This document shows, piece by piece, positions 7,998 through 15,972 of a DNA stretch of 64,000 nucleotides. The first letter of the stretch is position 1. The number at the start of each line of letters is the position of its first letter. This stretch comes from Hominicoprocola sp037419475. Lineage in GTDB: Bacteria > Bacillota > Clostridia > Oscillospirales > Oscillospiraceae. The notes beneath the pieces are model-generated. The model did no database searches, was not told where the DNA came from, and worked only from the letters and a program-made list of their open reading frames with translations. Location of the stretch: assembly GCA_037419475.1 (NCBI GenBank), contig JAXYYF010000101.1, forward strand, positions 17,217 through 81,216, written 5' to 3'. The position numbers were made by a program, and so were the translations under genes.

Positions 7998-8069
7998 TTG
8001 CCTATTTTTTTACAGGGTAAGGGATGTTACGATGAGCTTACTGAAAACAAGAAAAGGAAGGCATCCTCT

Positions 8070-10616
8070 ATGCGCAGACGTTTCAAAGCTTTGACTCAGA
8101 TGTTCCGCCGGAGCAGCAGCCTTGCCCTGTGCGCCGCGCTGCTGCTCGGCAGCGTGCCGGCCCACGCGGTGGACGACGGCGTAAAGCCGACCTATGACGA
8201 GGCGTATTACGCCATGACGGACTATTACGGCAACCTCACCGACGGCAGCGTGGTCAAGAGCTATACGACCAACGGCGCCGGCACGCTCACCGATTACGGC
8301 GAATACGACGAGATCGTGAACCTGACGGACGGTCTGGCTCCGCGCACGAGCGGCGGAAAGTCCGTGTTCCAGTTTGAAAACGGCGCGATCCCCTCCCATT
8401 TCTATTTTGAGGGCAAGACCGCAAAGCCCTTTGAACAGCTGCCGTGGACGCTCTCCGTACACTATACGCTCAACGGCGTGCCGACGAAGGCCGAGGAGTT
8501 GGCCGGAAAGACCGGTGTGGTGGAGATCACGGTCGACGCCATTCCCAACGAGGACGCAAGCGAGTATGCCCGCTACAATTACACGCTGGAAGCGATGGCC
8601 ATATTCAATCAGGACGATATCCTCTCGCTGGAAGCTCCCGGCGCACAGGTGCAGCTCATCGGCAACCTTCGCGCCGTGCTGTTCATCGGTCTGCCGGGCG
8701 AAGAATGCCACTTCACCATCCGCGTCGGCAGCGATGATTTTTCCTTCGGCGGCATGACTTTCCTGATGATCCCCGCGACGCTCTCTCAGCTCTCGGAGAG
8801 CTCCAAGCTCTCGGAGCGCAAGGACGAGCTCGAGGACGATTACGATAAGATCTCCTCCAGTCTGGACACAATGCTCGACGCGCTCAGCGGCCTGAGCGGC
8901 AGCCTGTACGCCACGGCGAACGGCGTCGAGCAGTTAAGCCGCGCGCAGGGCACGTATGTTGACGGCAAGGGAAATATCCGCGAGGACGTCACCGCACTGC
9001 GCAGTGATTTGAGCAATCTTGCCGATGTGCTCGATCCGGTGGAGGGACAGATTGCGGAGCTGAGCCAGACGATCACCGAATCCAAGGCGCTCCTCAAGCG
9101 CATGTCCTCCGCCGCATCCAATCTGCGTGCAGAGCTGGTCGATCTGGAAGACGCGCTGGAGGAGCTTGAGGACGGCACCGGCGATGTGGAGGACGTTCTG
9201 CACGCGGCCGGCGCACTGGAGAGCAGTCTCAACACGCTCAAAAACGCGCTCGGCACAGCGGCGGGCACCAAGATCGACACTGGGCTCAAGGGCGACGAAG
9301 GAACGCAGTTCAAGCTGAAAATGAGCCTTGTCAAAACGCTGCACAGCGCCTACGAGGCCGCTGACGCCGGCAATCAGCAGGGGTTCCTCGCCGCCATGGC
9401 GCAGGCGGCCGCCGCGGCCGGAGCGACGGTCACGCCGGAACTGACGGCAAATCTGGCCACACTGTATGCGGGCATGCAGCAGCTCAAGGCAGCAGGCACG
9501 CCCATGCCCTTCAAGACCTTCTGCCAGACGGTCTTTACCGCTCTCGGGCGGGAGGACGCGGCCAAGCTCGCCGAGCAGGCGGATAACCTCTGGGCGGTCT
9601 ACTCGGCCGGCGACACATCCGGCACGTCCGTGACCCCGCTGGACGACGGAGCCATGGAGGCATCAGACAGCGCGGTGCACAACGATGAAGCGCCCGCGGA
9701 TACCGCAGATGCCGCGGACACGCCTGACGACGGTGGAGACGCCGCTCCCACCGGCAGCGCGGACGCCGGCAGCGAAGAGAACGGAAGCGCCGCCGAAGCC
9801 GGCGCAGAGGAGGAAACCAAGGCAAACGACGCGGTCGTCGACCTCATTACAGACGGCCTTAACAGCGCTTCGTCGAAGATCAATGAGATGCAGGATCAGC
9901 TCAACGCCGCAATAGAAAGCCTTGCCAAGCCCACCGGAAATGTGGTTCGCGACCTTGCGGACCTGTGCGGCGAGCTGGAGGATCTTCTGCCGATGTTGGA
10001 CGATGCGGAGGATCTTTCCGAGGCGCTGCGGGGTGCGAGCGAGGAGCTGCGCGCGATCCTCAAGAGCGCGGAGAATCTGCAAAAGGTGCTCGACGAGTAC
10101 GAGCCGACCTTGCAGGAAGCGCTTCAGACTGTCAACGCGCTCTCCACAAATGCGGCGGCGACCATCCGCACCACGCAGTCACTGGTTGCCGACACGCAGG
10201 ATCTGCTCACCGCAATGGGCGACGACCTTGACGAGGGAACCGCAAAAACGCTGCAAGGGCTCTCTGCCTCGCTGCGCGCCGCAGCCCACAGTCTGAGCAC
10301 CGTGCCGGACATGAAGGAGGCCAAGAGCAGCATCAGCTCCATCATCGAGGACACATGGGACGAATACACGGGCGACATCAACAACCTCCTGATGATGGAC
10401 GCCGAGGCCGAGGCCGTCTCCCTGACCGACGAGCGCAACGGCGCGCCGCAGAGCATTCAAGTTCTCATCCGCACACAGGAGATCAAGGCCGACGACGGCG
10501 GGGACGCCGATATTGAGATCGAGCAGGCCGCCAAAACGACCTTCTGGGGCCGCGTGGCGCAGATGTTCCGCGATTTCTGGGCGGCAGTCACCGGAATTTT
10601 CAAGGGAAAGGAATGA
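8070..10616 (+). CDS. Secreted coiled-coil protein paired with an MMPL transporter
   Basis: An 848-residue exported protein I cannot assign to a named family. A Sec signal peptide (about residues 1-33, ending VPAHA) leads into a beta-rich domain (about 35-235). Next comes a long coiled-coil region (about 240-420), a helical region, an acidic Ala/Asp/Glu/Pro-rich linker (about 525-590), a second coiled coil (about 590-780) and a C-terminal amphipathic stretch (FWGRVAQMFRDFWAAVTG) that may rest on the membrane. The ATG at 8070 has AAAGGAAGG upstream and gives a proper signal peptide; a start at 7998 would not. Only 6 nt separate it from the MMPL transporter gene, so I infer one operon and one complex, with this as the extracytoplasmic partner. 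It resembles the YhgE/Pip-type long coiled-coil proteins of Firmicutes in style only. Confidence 0.8.
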   Translation: MRRRFKALTQMFRRSSSLALCAALLLGSVPAHAVDDGVKPTYDEAYYAMTDYYGNLTDGSVVKSYTTNGAGTLTDYGEYDEIVNLTDGLAPRTSGGKSVFQFENGAIPSHFYFEGKTAKPFEQLPWTLSVHYTLNGVPTKAEELAGKTGVVEITVDAIPNEDASEYARYNYTLEAMAIFNQDDILSLEAPGAQVQLIGNLRAVLFIGLPGEECHFTIRVGSDDFSFGGMTFLMIPATLSQLSESSKLSERKDELEDDYDKISSSLDTMLDALSGLSGSLYATANGVEQLSRAQGTYVDGKGNIREDVTALRSDLSNLADVLDPVEGQIAELSQTITESKALLKRMSSAASNLRAELVDLEDALEELEDGTGDVEDVLHAAGALESSLNTLKNALGTAAGTKIDTGLKGDEGTQFKLKMSLVKTLHSAYEAADAGNQQGFLAAMAQAAAAAGATVTPELTANLATLYAGMQQLKAAGTPMPFKTFCQTVFTALGREDAAKLAEQADNLWAVYSAGDTSGTSVTPLDDGAMEASDSAVHNDEAPADTADAADTPDDGGDAAPTGSADAGSEENGSAAEAGAEEETKANDAVVDLITDGLNSASSKINEMQDQLNAAIESLAKPTGNVVRDLADLCGELEDLLPMLDDAEDLSEALRGASEELRAILKSAENLQKVLDEYEPTLQEALQTVNALSTNAAATIRTTQSLVADTQDLLTAMGDDLDEGTAKTLQGLSASLRAAAHSLSTVPDMKEAKSSISSIIEDTWDEYTGDINNLLMMDAEAEAVSLTDERNGAPQSIQVLIRTQEIKADDGGDADIEIEQAAKTTFWGRVAQMFRDFWAAVTGIFKGKE

Positions 10617-10622
10617 CGCGCC

Positions 10623-12746
10623 ATGCTGGAAAAAATCGCCCACGCCCTCAGCCGCAAGCCAAAGCTCGTCGCCCTCATTGCCGTTGCAATGATCGTTCCC
10701 GCGCTCATCGGCTACGCTGCCACGCGCGTGAACTACGATATTCTCTCCTATCTGCCGCAGGATCTTCCCTCCTCACAGGGTGAAAAGCTGCTTGAGGAGC
10801 CGTTTCACATGGCGGCGACGAGCATGCTCGTCGTCGATGGGATGCCCGCCGGCTATACAAACCGTCTCATCAACGATATCAAGGCCGTCCCCGGCGTGAG
10901 CAATGCCATCTGGGTGAGCAACCTTGTCGGCATCCAGATCCCCACGAGCATGATCCCCGCCGACTTTCGCGAAATGTTCTACTCCGACAGCTCGACCATG
11001 ATGATCATTCAGTACGAAAAGGCAGGCGCGTCGGACGACACGATGAAGGCCATCGAGGAGATCCGCAGCATCTGCAACGAAAAGTGCTTCCTCGCGGGTT
11101 TTTCCGTCGTCATCAAGGATACCCGCGACGTGATGGACAGCGAGCTGCCTGTATTCGTCGGGCTTGCCGTGCTGCTGGCGCTGGCTGCAATGCTGCTGAC
11201 GCTTGAATCCACGGTGCTGCCCTTCATTATTCTGGCAAGCATCGGCCTTGCCATCGTCTACAATATGGGCACGAACATCTTCCTCGGCCAGATCTCGTAC
11301 ATTACCAAAGCCATCGCGGCCGTCTTGCAGCTGGGTGTAACGATGGACTATTCCATTTTCCTCTACCGCCGTTACGAGGAGGAGCGCGGCCGCTATGATG
11401 ATCGGCGCGACGCGATGGAACAGGCGATCCTCGCGGCGTTCCGCTCGCTCTCCGGCTCGAGCCTGACGACCATCGCCGGCTTCCTTGCCCTGTGCGTGAT
11501 GCGCCTGACGCTCGGACGCGACATCGGCATCGTCATGGCCAAGGGCGTGGTGCTCGGCGTGGCGACCGTCATTCTTGTGATGCCGTCGTTCGTTCTGCTC
11601 TTCGACCAGCAGATTACAAAGCATACGCATAAAAGCCTGATCCCCAGCTTTGATAAGGTCAACTCTTTCATCCTGCGCCACCGCAGAGGACTGGTGGTCT
11701 GCTTCGTACTGCTCTTTCTGCCGGCTTATTACGCCCAGTCGCACGCGGGCATCTACTATAAGCTCGATGAGGCGCTGCCACGCGATCTGCCGAGCATTGT
11801 CGCCAACGACAAGCTCAAAACAGACTATGACATGGCGACCTCGCATTTCATCGTGCTCCGAGATGACGTCTCCGCCGCCGGCATGAGCGAAATGGAGCGG
11901 CGCATCGAGGATGTTCCGGGCATCACCTCGACCGTTTCCTATCATTCCATGCTCGGCACAGGCATCCCCGACTTTTTCATTCCGGACGAGGTCAAGGATA
12001 TGCTCAAGCAGGACGGCTATCAGCTCATGATGGTCAACTCCCGCTACGCGCCTGCGACCGATCAGGTCTCCGAGCAGATCGATCAGCTCAACGCCATTCT
12101 GCACGAATACGACCCAGACGCCATGATCACCGGCGAAGGCGCGATGTACCGCGACCTGATCGACACCACGGCGGTGGACTTTCAGGTGGCGAACTATCTC
12201 TCCATTATAGCGATCCTTTTGCTCGTCGGCATCGTGTTCAAATCTCTCTCGGTTCCTGTGGTGCTGGTCGCCGCGATCGAGCTGGCCATTTTTATCAATC
12301 AGGGCGTGAGCTACTTCACCGGAACGGAGATCCCGTTCATCGCGCCGACCATCATCAGCTGCGTGCAGCTCGGCGCAACGGTGGACTATGCGATCCTGAT
12401 GACCTCACGTTTTCAGGAGGAGCTTCGTGCCGGAAAGGACCGCATGGAGGCTGTGCGGATCGCCGCCGATTCGTCGGACGAATCCATCGTCACCAGCGCG
12501 CTCGTGCTCTTCTGCGCCACGCTGGGCGTATCGTTCGTCTCTTCCATCGACCTCATCGGTGCGATCTGCATCATGCTCGCCCGCGGCGCGATCATCTCCG
12601 CCGTGCTGAGCATCTTCCTGCTGCCGGCCCTGCTGTACGTCTGCGAGCCGTTGTTCCACAAGACGACGCTCTACTGGCGCACAGAGAAGCCGAAGAAGGA
12701 GAAACAGGGAAAAGCGTTTGCCGCTTCAGGTCGTCAGCAAAAATAA
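10623..12746 (+). CDS. MMPL/RND family transporter
   Basis: A 707-residue proton-driven exporter of the RND superfamily, MMPL type. It has two similar halves, each with one membrane helix (about residues 15-35 and 355-375), an extracytoplasmic loop of 120-150 residues and a five-helix bundle. The RND proton-relay motif occurs twice, as LGVTMDYSIFLYRRYEEE and LGATVDYAILMTSRFQEE. Such proteins export lipids, glycolipids or peptides; the substrate here is unknown. It follows the coiled-coil secreted protein gene (stop 10616) by 6 nt, which suggests a shared function. The C-terminus is a basic cytoplasmic tail. Confidence 0.92.
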   Translation: MLEKIAHALSRKPKLVALIAVAMIVPALIGYAATRVNYDILSYLPQDLPSSQGEKLLEEPFHMAATSMLVVDGMPAGYTNRLINDIKAVPGVSNAIWVSNLVGIQIPTSMIPADFREMFYSDSSTMMIIQYEKAGASDDTMKAIEEIRSICNEKCFLAGFSVVIKDTRDVMDSELPVFVGLAVLLALAAMLLTLESTVLPFIILASIGLAIVYNMGTNIFLGQISYITKAIAAVLQLGVTMDYSIFLYRRYEEERGRYDDRRDAMEQAILAAFRSLSGSSLTTIAGFLALCVMRLTLGRDIGIVMAKGVVLGVATVILVMPSFVLLFDQQITKHTHKSLIPSFDKVNSFILRHRRGLVVCFVLLFLPAYYAQSHAGIYYKLDEALPRDLPSIVANDKLKTDYDMATSHFIVLRDDVSAAGMSEMERRIEDVPGITSTVSYHSMLGTGIPDFFIPDEVKDMLKQDGYQLMMVNSRYAPATDQVSEQIDQLNAILHEYDPDAMITGEGAMYRDLIDTTAVDFQVANYLSIIAILLLVGIVFKSLSVPVVLVAAIELAIFINQGVSYFTGTEIPFIAPTIISCVQLGATVDYAILMTSRFQEELRAGKDRMEAVRIAADSSDESIVTSALVLFCATLGVSFVSSIDLIGAICIMLARGAIISAVLSIFLLPALLYVCEPLFHKTTLYWRTEKPKKEKQGKAFAASGRQQK

Positions 12747-12873
12747 AAAGGAGATGTGGTGTTCACGGCACATTTCATGCGTTCCCGCAACATACCATTC
12801 GCCATCGCTGTGTGTGACCGTCAGCGCGTGCACCGTTCCGGACGGATTTGCAGTCAACGCTCCGTAGAGAGAA
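12735..12873 (-). pseudogene. Possible degraded coding remnant
   Basis: Between the MMPL gene and the terminator the minus strand reads as protein-like sequence (SGTVHALTVTHSDGEWYV and onward) with no start codon of its own, just downstream of the xfp terminator. I recognise no family. It may be the tail of a lost gene or chance. Nothing else is seen in this gap. Confidence 0.2.
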
Positions 12874-12903
12874 AAAGAGACAGCGGCATGCCGCTGTCTC
12901 TTT
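12874..12903. terminator. Bidirectional terminator between the MMPL gene and xfp
   Basis: AAAGAGACAGCGGC pairs with GCCGCTGTCTCTTT around an AT centre; T-runs occur on both strands. Confidence 0.85.
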
Positions 12904-12937
12904 GATTTTTTGTAAGGGAAGTGTCCCGGCGGCTCGC

Positions 12938-15352
12938 TTATTCCGCCGCGGACATCGCCTCGTCCCATGTCCAGTTCCGGACCTCGGGCAGATCCACGCC
13001 GTTGTCGCGGATATACTGGCGGTGCTCAACGAGCTTATCCTGCATCTTCTGAACAAGGTACGCGCCGCGGTTGCCCAGCTGCGGCAGACGGCGGACGGTG
13101 TCGATGACCAGATCAAAGCGGTCAATGTCGTTCAGAACGCGCATGTCGAAGGGCGTGGTGATCGTGCCCTCTTCCTTATAGCCGCGGACATGGAGGTTTT
13201 TGTTGTGGCGGCGGTAGGTCAGCTCATGAACGAGCGTAGGATAGCCGTGATAGGCGAAGATGATGGGCTTGTCCGTGGTGAACAGTCCGTCGTACTCCTC
13301 GTCGGTCAGGCCGTGGGGATGCTCGGTGTGGGGCTGGAGCTTCATGAGATCGACGACATTGACGACGCGGATCTTGAGCTCGGGCAACTCGCGGCGCAGG
13401 ATACTCACGGCAGCCAGCGTCTCAAGCGTCGGTGTGTCGCCGCAGCAAGCCATGACAACATCCGGCTCCTGTCCCTGATCGTTCGAGGCCCAGCTCCAGA
13501 TGCCGATGCCCTGCGTGCAGTGCTTGACCGCCTGCTCCATCGTCAGCCACTGGGGACGCGGGTGCTTGCTCGCCACGATGACGTTCACATAGTTACGGCT
13601 CTTGATGCAGTGGTCGAAACAGGAGAGAAGGCAGTTGGCATCCGGCGGCAGATAAATGCGCACGACGTCGGCCTTCTTATTGGCCACATGGTCGAGGAAG
13701 CCGGGATCCTGATGCGTGAAGCCGTTGTGATCCTGCTGCCAGACGTTGGAGGCGAGGATATAGTTGAGGGAGGCGATGTCCTGCCGCCAAGGCAGCTCGC
13801 TGCACATCTTGAGCCACTTGGCATGCTGGGCGAACATGGAGTCCACGATGCGGATGAACGCCTCATAGCTGTCGAAGAAGCCGTGGCGTCCGGTGAGCAG
13901 ATAGCCCTCAAGGAAGCCCTCGCAGAAATGTTCGGAGAGCATGGAGTCCATCACGCGGCCGTCGGGATCAAGGTGATCGTCAACGCCGGGGATCTGCTCG
14001 TCGAGGAAACGGCGGCCCGTGACCTCAAAGACCGCCTGCAAACGGTTGGAGGCCGTTTCGTCGGGTGCAAAGATGCGGAAATTGCGCGCGTCCATATTGA
14101 GCTTCATCACATCGCGCACGTAGGTACCGAGAACGTACATGTCCTGCGCCTCGACCGCGCCGGGAGCCTTGACGTCCACGGCATAGTCGCGAAAGTCCGG
14201 CGTGCGCAGATCACGCAGAAGCAGTCCGCCGTTGGCATGAGGATTTGCGCCCATGCGGCAGGCGCCCACCGGCGGGAAGGACGCGATCATGTCGACCGGC
14301 GTGCCGTCGGCGTTGAAGAGTTCCTCGGGCTTATAGCTGCGCAGCCATGCCTCCAGCTCGGCGAGGTGCCGATCCGCGTCTGCACCCATGGAGATGGGCA
14401 CCTGATGGGCGCGCCAGCAGCCCTCGACCGGCAGACCGTCGACCTCCTTTGGGCCGGTCCAGCCCTTCGGCGTGCGCAGCACGAGCATCGGCCAGCGCGG
14501 GCGTCTGGCCTCACCGCTCTTGCGGGCTTCGCGCTGGATGCGCTTGATCTCGCGGATGGCCCAGTCGAGCGCCGCGGCCATCTGCTGGTGCATGACGGCG
14601 GGCTCGTCGCCCTCGACGAAGCGCGGCTCCCAGCCGCAGCCGCGGAAGAAGCACTCGACCTCCTCGTGGCTCATGCGAGAGAAAATGGTGGGATTGGCGA
14701 TCTTGAAGCCGTTGAGATGCAGGATCGGCAGCACCGCGCCGTCGGTGATGGGGTTGACAAACTTGTTGCCGTGCCACGAGGTCGCCAGCGGGCCGGTCTC
14801 CGCCTCGCCGTCGCCGACCACACAGGCGGCGATCAAGTCAGGGTTGTCCGCCACCGCGCCGAAGGCGTGGGCAAGAGAGTATCCCAGCTCGCCGCCCTCA
14901 TGGATGGAACCGGGCGTCTCTGGCGCGACATGGCTCGGAATGCCGCCAGGGAAGGAGAAGCGCTTGAAGAGCTTCTGCATACCCTCCTTATCGCGGGTGA
15001 TGTTGGGGTAGACCTCGGTGTAGCTGCCGTCGAGCCAGTCCTGCGCGACCATGGCGTTGCCGCCGTGACCGGGGCCGGAGAGATAGATCATATCAAGATC
15101 ATCGCGCTTGATGACACGGTCGAGATGCGTATAGATGAAGTTCTGGCCCGGGCAGGTGCCCCAGTGGCCGACAATGGTCTGCTTGAGATCACTCTTTTGA
15201 AGCGGGCGCTCGAGCAGCGGATTGTCGAGCAGATAAAGCTGGCATGCCGTGAGATAATTCGCGGCGCGCCAGTAAGCGTCGATCTGACGAAGTTCCTGCG
15301 CGCTCAGCGGCGGCTTTTTGGAAAGCCGTGCACCGGATTTGAATACAGCCAT
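12938..15352 (-). CDS. xfp: Xylulose-5-phosphate/fructose-6-phosphate phosphoketolase
   Basis: Thiamine-diphosphate enzyme that cleaves xylulose-5-phosphate (and often fructose-6-phosphate) with phosphate to acetyl phosphate plus glyceraldehyde-3-phosphate or erythrose-4-phosphate. The 804-residue protein has the family hallmarks: VGHWGTCPGQNFIYTHLDR, IYLSGPGHGGNAMVAQ, FPGGIPSHVAPETPGSIHEG, the ThDP/metal motif VVGDGEAETGPLATSW, and the C-terminal HPRPQWLTMEQA and NDQGQEPDVVMACCGD segments. Length is normal. AAGGAGG precedes the ATG. It is a single-gene unit; a weak extended -10 box (TGCTATGAT) lies about 100 nt upstream. It gives a direct route from pentose phosphates to acetate and ATP. Confidence 0.97.
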   Translation of the reverse strand: MAVFKSGARLSKKPPLSAQELRQIDAYWRAANYLTACQLYLLDNPLLERPLQKSDLKQTIVGHWGTCPGQNFIYTHLDRVIKRDDLDMIYLSGPGHGGNAMVAQDWLDGSYTEVYPNITRDKEGMQKLFKRFSFPGGIPSHVAPETPGSIHEGGELGYSLAHAFGAVADNPDLIAACVVGDGEAETGPLATSWHGNKFVNPITDGAVLPILHLNGFKIANPTIFSRMSHEEVECFFRGCGWEPRFVEGDEPAVMHQQMAAALDWAIREIKRIQREARKSGEARRPRWPMLVLRTPKGWTGPKEVDGLPVEGCWRAHQVPISMGADADRHLAELEAWLRSYKPEELFNADGTPVDMIASFPPVGACRMGANPHANGGLLLRDLRTPDFRDYAVDVKAPGAVEAQDMYVLGTYVRDVMKLNMDARNFRIFAPDETASNRLQAVFEVTGRRFLDEQIPGVDDHLDPDGRVMDSMLSEHFCEGFLEGYLLTGRHGFFDSYEAFIRIVDSMFAQHAKWLKMCSELPWRQDIASLNYILASNVWQQDHNGFTHQDPGFLDHVANKKADVVRIYLPPDANCLLSCFDHCIKSRNYVNVIVASKHPRPQWLTMEQAVKHCTQGIGIWSWASNDQGQEPDVVMACCGDTPTLETLAAVSILRRELPELKIRVVNVVDLMKLQPHTEHPHGLTDEEYDGLFTTDKPIIFAYHGYPTLVHELTYRRHNKNLHVRGYKEEGTITTPFDMRVLNDIDRFDLVIDTVRRLPQLGNRGAYLVQKMQDKLVEHRQYIRDNGVDLPEVRNWTWDEAMSAAE

Positions 15353-15511
15353 GGAAAATCCTCCTTATCATATTGTCAGCGGACGGCATCCTGCGCGCCG
15401 GGAATGAAATGTGAAGGCGACGGCAGAATACCAGACGTTGCAGTTTACTACTATCATAGCACAGTACCTCACGCGAAAAAAGAGAAAAATCATGAACTTT
15501 TTTGCGTCGGC

Positions 15512-15540
15512 TTACAATCACTGGAAAAAACTGCTATACT
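15512..15540 (+). promoter_or_regulatory. Promoter of the cupin gene
   Basis: TTACAA, 17-bp spacer, TATACT preceded by TGC (extended -10). Confidence 0.55.
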
Positions 15541-15575
15541 AAACACAAAGAATACAAAATAGGAGGAAGCTTAAC

Positions 15576-15905
15576 ATGGATAAAATGAAAAATATCGAAA
15601 AAAGTCAAGTTCTGACGCTGCGCGAACAGGTCGCCTGTCAAAGCGGGCAGGTCGTCAGCCGCACGCTGGCGCAGAACGACGCGGTGAGCGTAACGATTTT
15701 CGCCTTTGACAAAGGTGAAGAGATCAGCACACACGAATCCGGCGGCGACGCGATGGTCACCTGTCTGGAGGGTGTGGGCCGCATCACGGTCGACGGTGTC
15801 GAGCACATTCTGCACGAGGGCGAGAGCATCGTCATGCCGGCGCGCCATCCGCACGCGGTCTATGGACTTGAGCAGTTCAAGATGCTGCTGGTCGTAGTGT
15901 TCTGA
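15576..15905 (+). CDS. Small cupin-domain protein
   Basis: A 109-residue single-domain cupin. The beta-barrel motifs are visible: motif 1 around residues 40-60 (FDKGEEISTHESGGDAMVTCLEG) and motif 2 around 75-95 (LHEGESIVMPARHPHAVYGL). The metal-ligand pattern H-E in motif 1 and a His in motif 2 is kept, so it may bind a divalent metal. Function is unknown; such proteins are often sugar or small-molecule binding or isomerising enzymes. AGGAGG precedes the ATG. It has its own promoter and terminator and sits between the divergent xfp and the convergent nrdD, so context gives no clear role. Confidence 0.88.
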   Translation: MDKMKNIEKSQVLTLREQVACQSGQVVSRTLAQNDAVSVTIFAFDKGEEISTHESGGDAMVTCLEGVGRITVDGVEHILHEGESIVMPARHPHAVYGLEQFKMLLVVVF

Positions 15906-15920
15906 GAATCAAAAACAGGA

Positions 15921-15955
15921 AACCGTCCGGACAAGCTCCGGACGGTTCTCTTTTT
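15921..15955 (+). terminator. Terminator of the cupin gene
   Basis: ACCGTCCGGA and TCCGGACGGT arms, 5-nt loop, then a T-rich tail. Confidence 0.85.
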
Positions 15956-15972
15956 ATGTATGAAATGTGTGC

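Noticed and set aside
8041..8069. Start of the coiled-coil protein gene at 7998
   Set aside because: That start lies at the sdaAA terminator tail and would put 24 polar residues before the signal peptide. The ATG at 8070 has a ribosome site.
12848..15562. A 904-codon plus-strand open frame opposite the phosphoketolase gene
   Set aside because: It is the antisense shadow of xfp, whose product matches the family along its whole length. The shadow has no ribosome site and a His/Asp/Ala-rich composition typical of such shadows.
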